Shown here piece after piece: positions 8,660 to 17,436 of a stretch of DNA of 64,000 bases (position 1 is its first letter; each line of letters begins with the position of its first letter). Origin of the DNA: Bryobacterales bacterium (GTDB taxonomy: Bacteria; Acidobacteriota; Terriglobia; Bryobacterales; Bryobacteraceae); contig JADJOP010000043.1 of the NCBI GenBank assembly GCA_016713735.1, forward strand, positions 310,001-374,000, given 5' to 3'. Below the pieces are notes generated by a model, which was not told the DNA's origin, searched no databases, and saw only the letters and a list, made by a program, of their open reading frames with translations. Made by a program: the position numbers and the translations under genes.

Positions 8660-11600
8660 CCGAAGCGAAGCCTTTCCAAAAAGCGACAACCAAGGCAGTC
8701 TTGAAGGCTCTCCGGCGTGCGAATGGCTCGCGCCGCTTCCTCGTTGCCGATGAAGTTGGTCTAGGAAAGACCGTGGTGGCACAGGGGGTTGTCCGGGAGT
8801 TGATGACCGAGAAGCTGAATCGCTCCGAAGGTCCCCTGGTGGTCTTCTACGTTTGCAGCAGTCTCGCAATTGCAGCCCAGAATAGACGCAAACTCCTGGA
8901 GGTCATACCCGAGGCGGAACGCGATGCGGCCGTTTGCCCGGTGGACCGCCTGACTCTCGTCGGCACAAGAGACCGCCCGCCGCACCCGTCGCTGAACCTG
9001 TACACCCTCACGCCGGCTACCTCGATTCCCTTACGCGAAGGGAGGAGCAGGAAGGGACAGCAGTCTGAGCGCGCGCTGATCTTCGCGCTTGTGAAGTATC
9101 TCTATCCCAAGCTCATGAAAGTGTTCCGGCAAGACGATTTCCGTCAGAAGAGCAACCCCGCTCGTGAAGACCTCGTCTGGAGGGGGTGGGTCCATTACTA
9201 CAAGGACGTGGTGCGGAAAAATGCGAGCCTCCGTCGGGAGTTCCATGAGGCGTTGCGCCGGGAGTTCAACGTCGGGGAGGGTCAGTGGCTGATTTCTGCG
9301 GTAGAAAAGCTGGACAGGGATCGCCTGGAGTTCATCGGCAGGATGCGCAGTGCGCTGGCCGCCGCCAACTTGAACCGTCTGAAGCCGGATCTCGTCATAT
9401 TCGATGAATTCCAGCGGTTCCAGGATCTCCTACAGGAACAGGAAGATCCACCACATTCCCGCGTGCTTAGACTGCTTCGGGGTGAGCAGGTCGAAGATCC
9501 ACCCGGCCTCCTCCTGCTTTCTGCCACACCCTACAAACCGTATGCGCGGAGGTGGGAGGAAGCAGATGGTTCCGAGCACAGGAAGGAACTTCTCGACCTC
9601 GTGAAGTTCCTCTACGGAGGGGGTGCCAATGCGGCAGCCAAGCGAAAGTCGAGTGAGCAGTCGTTCCGCGCCATGGAAACGGAGCTTCGCTTGGGGCGAC
9701 TCAGCTCTCCGGCTTTCTCGAAGCGAAGGCGGTAATCGAGGGTGCTGCGGCCAGTCATGTCACGGACTGAGAGGCTCGCCCATCCAGACGGCTCGCGCTC
9801 CGTCGACATCCGGACCGAGACAACGGACTTGCACGTCAAGGACCTACGGGTTTACAAAGAGATGGCCGCGACGTTTCGGGAGACGGATCGCGCATGGATC
9901 GTTCCGTATTGGTCATCCATTCCTCTGCCGGCCCAAACGATGGGCCCCAGTTACCTCGCATGGAAGCAGCGGGATTCAGCGAAGAGCATTGGGGCGCCTG
10001 CCTTGTCCGAGGGCGACCGGAACAGCTTCTGCCGACCCAGCGAGTGGCCTCACCCGAGGCTTCGTATTCTCGAACGCCTGGCGCCACCGGAGAAACTGGC
10101 ACTGCCGTGGGTGACACCATCGCTTCCCTGGTGGACGTTGGCGGGCAAATGGAAGACTGATAGCCAGACCGGTGCCGCAGGCAAAGGGCTGGTCTTCAGT
10201 CGCTATCGCGCCGTTCCGCAGACCGTTGCTGCCTTCTTGAGCTACTCCCTCGAGTGCAAGTATCTAAGTAATAGCAAGGTTGATTACGAAGCGACCTCCC
10301 GACGAAGTGCACTTCAAGCCCGTCCCAAACGCGAAGCCTTGTTGGGGTTCTTCCACCCTTCCCCGTGGGTGGTCAGGACAACGGAACCGTTGACGGCAAA
10401 GGCGAGAACGGAGAGCGGGATCAAGCGTGAGTTGGCAAGACAACTCAGAACCTCGCTCGCAGACGCTGGGGTGTCCATCGCCGGCGATACTCGACGACCG
10501 CTGTGGCGTCTTCTGGCGAAGATCGAGCGGCAGTTTGGTACTTGGCGATACGCTCACCGCGCCTGGCGGGAATTGGCCGGCAAACTAAGCAAGTCCGAAG
10601 ACTCCGAGGGCGCACTGGCCGGACTTGTGGCCAGATGGGACGAGGAAGCTCGTCTGAGCGCACTTACGGAGATCAGCCCGATCGAGCTTGACCGGCTTGC
10701 CGACTACGCGTTGTCAGCTCCTGGTGTGGTGATGGCGCGAGCGCTGCAGCGCCACTGGCTCCGAAAGCCGTGCCGAGGGCGGATTCAGAAAGACGCTCGA
10801 TGCGGTATGGCTCGGGCTGAGGTCTCATTTGGACCAGCCTTGGTTCGTGAAGGCGCTGGGCGGTGGTGAACGCCATTTTCCAGAAAGTTTGCAAAGGGCG
10901 GTCTTTGAGGGGAATCTGGAATCGGTGCTCGACGAGCACTTGTGGATCACGTCCCGTCTTCACAGTCTGTCTGGGAGCGGCCTTGCCGATGAGCTGAAAG
11001 ATGTCCTGCGCCTCTCAGAAGCAGCGTCTTCTTCTTGCATCCGGTGAACGGTGAGGGTGAACGATTTACACTCCGATGTCACGCAGCATTGCCTTTCACC
11101 GAAGGGAAGATGCAGGTGCAAGGACCAGGCGAAGGTGAGGAAAAGCCGCTGCGCCCAGACGAGTTGCGTAAAGCATTCAACTCGCCCTTCTGGCCGCACG
11201 TTTTGGCAACCACCTCGGTTGGGCAAGAGGGCCTCGACTTCCACTGCTGGTGCAAGTCCCTGGTTCATTGGGATCTGGCGACCGACCCAGTTGCTCACGA
11301 ACAGCGTCAGGGGAGGATTCAGCGTTACGGCGGATTATCCATCCGAACCGCGCTCGCGAAGGTACTCGGCCAGGACGTTCTGGCTGCACCGACGGCCTCT
11401 TGCAGCCCGTGGGCGGAGCTTGCGGCTCGCGCTGAAAAGGAACCTTCCCTAGCCGATAGCTCGGGCCTGAAGCCGTGGTGGATTCTCCCTGGTGCCGAAG
11501 TGCAAAACGTCATCTTCAGCGTCCCGACAAGTGAGCAGGAAGCACGGTTCAAGCTCCTCCAAGAGCAGGTCCTTTTGTATCGGCTCGCGCTCGGCCACCC

Positions 11601-11718
11601 GAATCAGGAGGACTTGTTGGAGGTCCTCCGTGGGGTGCCGGGTATCACAGATGAGCAGATCAGAGCGGCATGTCTTGACCTGTCGGCATATTTCGCTGGT
11701 GAGCCGACTGCCCCGTGA
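8656..11718 (+). CDS. SNF2-type DEAD/DEAH helicase, defence-associated (several frameshifts)
   Basis: The ATG at 8656 overlaps the PLD stop. Residues 31-39 (ADEVGLGKT) are motif I; LVIFDEFQRFQDLL is motif II and LLLSATPYKPY motif III. The second RecA lobe lies in the later part: NSPFWPHVLATTSVGQEGLD followed by LVHWDLATDPVAHEQRQGRI (motifs V and VI with the Arg fingers). The frame breaks near 9712, near 9740 (restoring FLEAKAVIEG-VLRPVMSRTERL), near 10745-10760 and near 11030; each downstream piece keeps family-like sequence, so this is one gene of roughly 1,020 aa. The breaks may be assembly errors. Probable role: ATP-driven DNA translocation or remodelling that delivers DNA to the PLD nuclease. 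It belongs to the SNF2-like branch seen in DISARM DrmD-like proteins. Confidence 0.78.
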
Positions 11719-11912
11719 TTGTCCCAGTCGATATCCCGAAGTCTCAGCCGTCTCGGGTGACAGGGACGTTGAAACAGAACTTCATGCGCCGCAATTGTCC
11801 GGTCGAATCAGCTAAAGGTGCGCACGCTAACGTGATGTCCCACCCTGAGTCGGCTGCCGAAGCTGATCTGCCGGCCGAGCCGTTCTGGGAAGCTCCGCGC
11901 CGCAGCCGCTGA
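11715..11912 (+). CDS. Possible truncated last gene of the defence operon
   Basis: A 65-aa frame whose GTG overlaps the helicase stop (GTGA), exactly the join used between the methyltransferase and NYN genes and at 4349. It reads MIVPVDIPKSQPSRVTGTLK and then becomes low in recognisable structure, rich in Ala, Glu and Pro. The overlap argues that a real gene began here; the short length argues that it is truncated by recombination or by another base error. No family recognised. Confidence 0.3.
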   Translation: MIVPVDIPKSQPSRVTGTLKQNFMRRNCPVESAKGAHANVMSHPESAAEADLPAEPFWEAPRRSR

Positions 11913-12306
11913 GCCCAGGTCGAAGCGGCTCTCCGAGATCCTCCGGTGCGATGATGCTGAACTGCGCTGCCGAGATCCCGCCTTCACGAACTGGCTACGA
12001 TTGTCAATACCTCGCACGCTTGCATGATCGACTGGAAACGCCCAATAGTAAAAACAGTCCCGCGGCCGCATCTCGCCCGGAATGACGGCCTCACAGCGTT
12101 TTCACTCGCCGCCCAAATCCCCACCGCAGCCCTGCCCCGGTCATATGCCACCAAGATCGAAAACTGAGCGTATCCGATAGGCGGCAAAGGCGATCACCTC
12201 ATACACCGCCCGCACCTGCGCGCACCGCTGCCCCATTTTCGTCCGACCAGCATGGACGGTATATCTATATCTAGTATTTCTAGATCTACATGCCGTCGTG
12301 CCGCCA
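11913..12306. other. Non-coding or degraded stretch after the defence operon
   Basis: No convincing gene on either strand. The only structure noticed is an AT-rich patch near 12258-12290 containing ATCTAG-tattt-CTAGAT (6-base arms), just downstream of the minus-strand gene's stop. It could be a weak terminator or a recombination scar. Confidence 0.4.
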
Positions 12307-13083
12307 CTACAGGCCCACACCCATGTTCCCCGCGCCGGTCCGGCCGCGAAACAAATAAATCCACTTGTTGGTCACCTGCTTGCCTGCCCTCAGGGCATTC
12401 CCCCTGTGCTGCTTCGCCAAAAAAACCTTGAACCCCTTGCACCGCTCACGCACCTCATCGGCCCCCCAAGCGGTCTGCGGACCCCTCCCGCGCTTCCCTG
12501 CCGCTTCAGTGGCGTTGAGCGCCCCCGCGACAGCAGTTGACGCGCCGTGAATCCCAGCCACTCTCAGTGCCGTGTACGCGGCAAAGATCCTCTCGCTCAG
12601 ATCGTCCCCCAGACGCTGCCCACCGGGGCCCACGACAGCCATCCCCTTGCTCAGCAGCCGAGGCAACTGAACCGGCCCCGCAAACTTCGCCGGTCGTGGC
12701 GACGAATCTACGTGTCCCAGAATCGCCTCCATGTCGTACGAAGCCAGATGAGTCTCCGCATGACGCCGCAGAAAACCCACGGCCTGGCTCTTCTTGGCAA
12801 TCTCAAACGGCGCGAAGTCCAGCGCGTCCATCCACACCTGTCGCGCCATTCGTCCCAGCTCCGCGCGTAGTGTTCCCGGGCTTGTCTCCCGCGCCAGCGC
12901 ACGTAGATATCGGGCCACGGCGGCGCTCTCACGCAAACTGACCCGCTCAGGCCTCCGCGCCAAATCACCGAACAGGAACGCCAGGAAGGCCGGCGCCTCC
13001 TCCCGGGTCAACACCTGCACAGGTATCTCAGGCAGGTCACTGCTCTCGATGTAACCCTCTGTTTCCTCTTGATCTGGGGGCAT
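12307..13083 (-). CDS. Hypothetical island protein, 258 aa
   Basis: I do not recognise this family. The protein is soluble, with an acidic N-terminus (PPDQEETEGYIESSDLPEIP) and a mainly helical body (LRESAAVARYLRALARETSP, then WMDALDFAPFEIAKKS). The C-terminal half becomes basic and glycine-rich (VTNKWIYLFRGRTGAGNMG). There is no signal peptide or membrane segment. It is divergent from the integrase gene, sharing a ~170-base intergenic region, and points away from the tRNA, so it is most likely cargo of the integrated element. Base composition resembles the rest of the island rather than the C-rich chromosome to its right. An integrase-associated regulator or cargo gene are both possible. Confidence 0.6.
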   Translation of the reverse strand: MPPDQEETEGYIESSDLPEIPVQVLTREEAPAFLAFLFGDLARRPERVSLRESAAVARYLRALARETSPGTLRAELGRMARQVWMDALDFAPFEIAKKSQAVGFLRRHAETHLASYDMEAILGHVDSSPRPAKFAGPVQLPRLLSKGMAVVGPGGQRLGDDLSERIFAAYTALRVAGIHGASTAVAGALNATEAAGKRGRGPQTAWGADEVRERCKGFKVFLAKQHRGNALRAGKQVTNKWIYLFRGRTGAGNMGVGL

Positions 13084-13242
13084 GACGACCTCCGAATACT
13101 TCGCTCAACACCCTCGATGGTACCCGAGCTTCCATGCCACAAATGGCTAGCAACCTCAATGTCCACCTCTTTCGACAGGGCAGGGAAGTCAACCGCGCGT
13201 GATACGCTGTCGGTCGAGCAATTCCCGAACGGGCCACTGTCG

Positions 13243-13250
13243 AAAGGAGG
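13243..13250 (+). promoter_or_regulatory. Strong ribosome-binding site that decides the integrase start
   Basis: AAAGGAGG lies 5 bases before ATG 13256. The ATG is in the wrong frame for the integrase only because the following A run (13259-13263) has five A instead of six. With one A restored the protein starts MKKVARRRYQKP, so this site supports both the start and the missing base. Confidence 0.7.
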
Positions 13251-13255
13251 TGTTC

Positions 13256-14433
13256 ATGAAAAAGTGGCTCGTCGAAGGTATCAGAAGCCCACGCCCCAGC
13301 GGCGTGGCAAGCACTGGACCATTCTTGTTCGCGAGGACGTAATCGTCGATGGGCGGAGTCAGCGCAAACTGAACCGCGTCACATTGGGGCCGGCCAAGCT
13401 TTCCAAAACGGAAGCTGAGCGCCTGCGGGATCACCATCTCGCGGCGATCAATCATCATCAGGTCGGTGTCGGTGGGGCGTGCTTGTTCCGGGACTTCGTC
13501 GGCATCTACGAACGGGACGTGCTGCCAACACTGGCCAGCACCACGCAGGAGAGAACACGCAGCGTGCTCAAGAACCATCTCGTGCCGGAATTCGGTGACT
13601 TCATGCTGAGGGAACTCACGCTCGAAAAGCTGCAAGGATACTACATGCGGCTTCAGGGTTCCAAGCTCTCGGCGGAAAGCATCGACAAGGTGCGCGATGT
13701 TCACTCGGCGGTCATGCGTACGGCGGTCGACTACGGCCGTCTCGACGCAAACCCGCTCGAGAAGATCCGTCTCAAGCGGCGCAGGCTCAACCGGGCTAAG
13801 CCGTTCCTACGCGTGGATCAGTTCTTCCTGCTCGTCGAAGCTCTGGCTGAGCCCTACGCTTCGATGGTGTACGTGGCTGGCTTCACCGGCCTGCGTTTCA
13901 GCGAGTTGGCGGGCCTTCAATGGAGAAACATCGGTGATGGCTCCATCTCCATTGATCAGCGCTATGCTCGCGGCGATTGGGACGAACCCAAGTCCCATGC
14001 CAGCCGAGCGACCATCCCGGTTGATCAGCATGTCCTTGACCGCATTCACCGCCTCAAGACCCTTGAGGTAGTGATCAAGGCCGGCTGGGCCGAGCGGCGT
14101 TACCCCGCCGTGAAGTCCTCAGGTCCTGACGATCTCGTCTTTCAATCCGTGAAGGACGGCTCGCCCATGCGCGACAACAACGTCTTGTCCAAGCACATCA
14201 AGCCTGCGGCAAGCGCGTTGGGGTTTGGCTGGGTGAACTGGCAGGTGCTCAGGCGTTCGTGCGCCACGTGGCTGCAGCAGGCTGGGGTCGATGTAAAAGA
14301 CGCCCAGGGACTCCTGCGGCACAGCCGCGCCAGCACGACGCAGGACATTTATCAGCAGATCGTGGCGGAGTCGCAGCACCGTGCGGTGCGCAAGCTGACC
14401 ACCTTTGTCCAGCAGGGAAGGTCAGTGCAATGA
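13256..14433 (+). CDS. Tyrosine recombinase / phage-type integrase
   Basis: About 393 aa once the missing A at 13259-13263 is restored. It has an N-terminal arm-binding segment (PTPQRRGKHWTILVRED), a SAM-like core-binding domain (about 80-170, RDFVGIYERDVLPTLASTTQ), and a C-terminal catalytic domain. Visible catalytic elements are the Arg in GFTGLRFSELAGL, the Lys region DWDEPKSHASRATIPV, the second Arg in VLRRSCATWL, and the final His and Tyr in LLRHSRASTTQDIYQQI. The first position of the usual HxxR box looks like Trp rather than His. It catalyses site-specific integration and excision. It ends 84 bases before the CCA end of tRNA-Phe, the classic arrangement for tRNA-targeting elements, so it probably mobilised the whole left-hand island. 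Confidence 0.88.
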
Positions 14434-14517
14434 AGCAAGGAACACTCGGAAATCATCGGTTGAAGTGCAACCAATTGCAACCACCTGTTTCAACGACGAC
14501 TTGCAAGTTGTTGAAAA
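14434..14517. repeat. Integrase-tRNA spacer with direct and inverted repeats (possible att arm sites)
   Basis: The spacer has a direct repeat TGCAACCA (…tgcaaccaattgcaaccacc…, about 14465-14483) and an inverted pair TTTCAAC…GTTGAAA (about 14488-14516). Short repeats next to an integrase and a tRNA 3' end are typical of arm-type binding sites flanking an attachment site. This is pattern reading only. Confidence 0.35.
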
Positions 14518-14593
14518 TGGTGGCCAGGGACGGACTTGAACCGCCGACGCCGGCCTTTTCAGGGCCGCGCTCTACCAACTGAGCTACCTGGCC
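14518..14593 (-). tRNA. tRNA-Phe (GAA), CCA encoded
   Basis: Read on the minus strand, the 76-base sequence folds as a full cloverleaf: acceptor GGCCAGG pairs with CCTGGCC, the D-arm contains AGCTCAGTTGGTAGAGC, the anticodon stem CGGCC/GGCCG encloses loop CTGAAAA with anticodon GAA, and the T-arm holds GGTTCAAGTCC. The discriminator A is at 14521 and CCA is encoded at 14518-14520. The 3' half faces the integrase gene, so it is the likely attachment site of the island. Confidence 0.97.
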
Positions 14594-14602
14594 AAAACTC
14601 TT

Positions 14603-14608
14603 ATTGTA
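14603..14608 (-). promoter_or_regulatory. Probable -10 element of the tRNA-Phe promoter
   Basis: On the minus strand TACAAT lies 9 bases before the tRNA 5' end, near the expected distance for a -10 box. A matching -35 hexamer at 17 bases is not clear. Confidence 0.45.
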
Positions 14609-14638
14609 CCAAACTCACTTCCGCAACGGGGGCCCACT

Positions 14639-14986
14639 TCAACTTCCCCCCTCCACTCCGCTCTCCTCCCCCGCCACCCGCTGAAACTCCAAAAACAGCG
14701 GCCCCACCCCCAGAAACCCTAGCAGCGACAATGTCCCCTTGCCCGGCAAATTCGCCACCTCAAACCGCGCATGCTCGCCCGGCCGCAGCTCCACCTCCAG
14801 GTTCTTCCAAAACAGCGTATTGTGCGCCTTCAAACGATGGCTCCCCGCCGCCACCTCGCGGCTCACCACCCGCCCATACAGCAACGTGCTCATGTGCTCG
14901 CCGTCCAAATTCACAATAATCTGCCGGTCCTGCACATCCTCCGGATTCCGCCGCTCAATCGTAATGCGAGCCGTGGCCTCACTCAT
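14639..14986 (-). CDS. Small conserved hypothetical protein, 115 aa
   Basis: The protein starts MSEATARITIERRNPEDVQD and has an all-beta look in its N-terminal two thirds (QIIVNLDGEHMSTLLYG, VSREVAAGSHRLKAHNTL, NLEVELRPGEHARFEVANL), similar to PEGA-type or transthyretin-like domains, then a short hydrophobic end (SLLGFLGVGPLFLEFQ) that may be one membrane-contacting helix. I cannot name a family. A TAAGAT -10-like hexamer (14993-14998) lies 6 bases before the start; the spacer AGGAGT could also be a ribosome-binding site. Confidence 0.6.
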   Translation of the reverse strand: MSEATARITIERRNPEDVQDRQIIVNLDGEHMSTLLYGRVVSREVAAGSHRLKAHNTLFWKNLEVELRPGEHARFEVANLPGKGTLSLLGFLGVGPLFLEFQRVAGEESGVEGGS

Positions 14987-15057
14987 ACTCCTATCTTATC
15001 GGCTCGCTCCCGCCATCCCCGCTACCCTCTTGCGCCTCTTTGCTACCATCGACCCGG

Positions 15058-15771
15058 ATGCGCACGCTCATCGGAATCCACGCCGTCGCCGAAGCCCTTA
15101 AAGCCGGACGCCCGCTCGACCGCGTCCACGTCGCCAAAGGCGCCGGCGGCCACCGCATCCAGGACATCCTCAACGACTGCCGCGCCAAGCACATCTCCGT
15201 CCGCTGGGAAGAACGCGCCGCGCTCGACCGTATGGCCGAAGGCGGCGTTCACCAGGGCGTTGTCGCCATCGGCGCCGAATCCGACACACGCCCGCTCGAA
15301 GAGGTCCTCCCCAGCGCCACCATGCTCGTTGTCCTCGATGGCATCGAAGATCCGCACAACCTCGGCGCCGTTGCCCGCTCCGCCCACGCCGCCGGTGTCG
15401 ACGCCATCGTCATCCCTGAACGCCGCGCCGCCGGACTCACCCCCTCCGCCGTCAAAGCCGCCGCCGGAGCCCTTGAATACCTCCCCGTCGCCCGCGTCGG
15501 CAACATTAATCGCGCCCTCGAACAACTCAAGGAAGCCGGCTTCTGGATCTACGGCCTCGACGAACGCGGCGAACAAACCTACGATACCGTCGACTACGCC
15601 GCCCCCACCGCCCTCGTCATCGGCGCCGAAGGCAAAGGCCTCCACGAACAAGTCCGCAAACACTGCGATTTTCTCGTCCGCATCCCCCTCGCCGGTCATC
15701 TCAGTTCGTTGAATGTCTCTGTCGCCGCCGGCATCGCGCTCTTTGATTGGAAACGCCGGAGCAAGCGTTAG
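15058..15771 (+). CDS. rlmB: 23S rRNA (guanosine-2'-O)-methyltransferase RlmB (SpoU/TrmH family)
   Basis: 237 aa from ATG 15058, the normal RlmB length. The N-terminal substrate-binding domain opens with LIGIHAVAEALKAG. The SPOUT catalytic domain shows all three motifs: motif 1 IEDPHNLGAVARSAHAAG, motif 2 ALVIGAEGKGL, and motif 3 IPLAGHLSSLNVSVAAGIAL, the trefoil-knot SAM site. It methylates the 2'-O of a 23S rRNA guanosine (G2251 in E. coli) in the cytoplasm. A TACCAT hexamer at 15044-15049 lies 8 bases before the ATG and no Shine-Dalgarno is visible, so the message may be leaderless. The ggt start follows 10 bases after its stop. Related TrmH-type tRNA methyltransferases are the main alternative. 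Confidence 0.9.
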   Translation: MRTLIGIHAVAEALKAGRPLDRVHVAKGAGGHRIQDILNDCRAKHISVRWEERAALDRMAEGGVHQGVVAIGAESDTRPLEEVLPSATMLVVLDGIEDPHNLGAVARSAHAAGVDAIVIPERRAAGLTPSAVKAAAGALEYLPVARVGNINRALEQLKEAGFWIYGLDERGEQTYDTVDYAAPTALVIGAEGKGLHEQVRKHCDFLVRIPLAGHLSSLNVSVAAGIALFDWKRRSKR

Positions 15772-15781
15772 AATCAGATCA

Positions 15782-17436
15782 ATGCGCCTCTTCCTCTCGC
15801 TTCTGGTGGCCGGCGGCCTCCTGCTCGCCCGCGAACCCGTTCGCTTCCGCCATGGCATGGTTGTCGCGCAGGAACAAAACGCAGCCGACGTGGGCGCAGC
15901 CGTGCTCAAGAACGGTGGCAATGCCGTCGACGCCGCCGTTGCCGTAGCCCTCGCCCTCGCCGTCACTCACCCCACCGCCGGCAACCTCGGCGGCGGCGGC
16001 TTCCTCCTGCTCCGCACCGCCCAAGGCGAAACCACCTTTTTCGATTTCAGGGAAAAAGCTCCGCTATCGGCCTCCCGCGATATGTACCTCGGCCCCGACG
16101 GCAAGCCCACCCGCGACTCCATCGAAGGCTGGCGCGCCGCCGGTGTCCCCGGCACCGTGCGCGGCCTCGAACTCGCTCACCGCAAACACGGCAAACGCGA
16201 ATGGGCGTCTCTCGTTGCCCCCGCTATCAAACTCGCCGCCGATGGCTACGAAATCAGCTACGGCCAGTCGCGCAGCATGCGCAACTCCAAGCTGCTCGCC
16301 AAATTCCCCGAATCCCGCCGCATCTTCCAGCGCGACGGCGTCTTCATCGAACCCGGCGAACGCCTCTATCAACCCGAACTCGCCTCCACCCTCCGCCGCA
16401 TCGCCGCCCAAGGCTCAATAGGTTTCTACGAGGGCGAAACCGCCCGCATCCTCGCCGAAGAGATGCGCAAAAACGGCGGCCTCATCACCGAAGACGACCT
16501 CAAACTCTACCAGGCCATCGAACGCAAACCCCTCCGCGGCTCCTACAAAGGCTTCGACATCATCACCGCCCCGCCCCCCAGCTCCGGCGGCCTCGGCCTC
16601 CTCCAAATGCTCGCCGTCCTCGACGGCACCGGCTACGAAAAGTCCGGCTTTGAATCCGCCGCCACCATCCACTGGCTCGCCGAAGCCATGCGCCGCTACT
16701 ACGCCGACCGCAGCGAATTCCTCGGCGACCCCGACTTCTTCCAGGTCCCCGCCAAAGGCCTCCTCGACCCCCGCTACATCTCCAAACTCCGCTCCTCCAT
16801 CGACCCCGCCAAAGCCTCCACCAGCCTCGAAATCAAAGCCGGCACGCCCCGCGATTTCGAAAGCGCCGAAACCACCCACTTCTCCATCATCGACGCCGAA
16901 GGCAACGCCGTCGCCCTCACCTACACCATCAACGGCAGCTACGGCTGCGGCGTCACCGTCCCCCGCCTCGGCTTCCTCCTCAATAACGAAATGGACGACT
17001 TCGCCGCCAAGCCCGGCGAGCCCAACATGTTCGGCCTCGTCCAAGGCGAATCCAACGCCATCCAGCCGCAAAAGCGCCCGCTGTCGTCCATGACGCCCAC
17101 CATCATCGTCAAAGACGGTCGCCCTTACCTCATCGTCGGCGCACCCGGCGGCTCCCGCATCATCACCGGCGTCACCCAGGTCATCCTCAACGTCCTCGAC
17201 TTCGGCATGAACGTGCAAGACGCCATCGACGCCCCCGCCTCCACCACCAGTGGATGCCCGACAAACTCATGCTCGAACGCGGCTTCTCGCCCGACACCAT
17301 CGAACTCCTCAAGGCTCGCGGCCACACCGTGGAAGAGATCAGCGGCGTCGCCGTCGTCGAAGCCATCCGCGTCAACGGCGAATGGCTCGAAGGCGGCACC
17401 GATGGCCGTGGCCGAGGCAAAGTAGCCGGATACTAA
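15782..17436 (+). CDS. ggt: Gamma-glutamyltransferase (one frameshift near the 3' end)
   Basis: It begins with a secretion signal (MRLFLSLLVAGGLLLA) followed by the family's HGMVVAQEQNAADVG opening. The autoprocessing site is at ETTHFSIIDAEGNAVAL (Thr364 expected to become the N-terminal nucleophile of the small subunit), and the substrate loop RPLSSMTPTIIVKDG and PGGSRIITGVTQV are present. The frame breaks at the C run 17232-17236: adding one C restores DAPRLHHQWMPDKLMLERGF, the usual GGT end, terminating at 17436 (about 551 aa). The enzyme cleaves gamma-glutamyl bonds of glutathione and relatives in the periplasm. TAGAAT (15769-15774) lies 7 bases before the ATG, again suggesting a leaderless start. 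Confidence 0.9.

Noticed and set aside
1..11718. Calling the operon DISARM or BREX
   Set aside because: DISARM needs DrmA and DrmB (DUF1998) and BREX needs BrxC/PglZ. Neither set is seen, and the methylase N-terminus is outside the window, so I left the system unnamed.
12240..12300. AT-rich palindrome ATCTAG-tattt-CTAGAT as an operator
   Set aside because: Only six-base arms, placed downstream of a stop codon with no second copy; kept only as a comment on the non-coding stretch.
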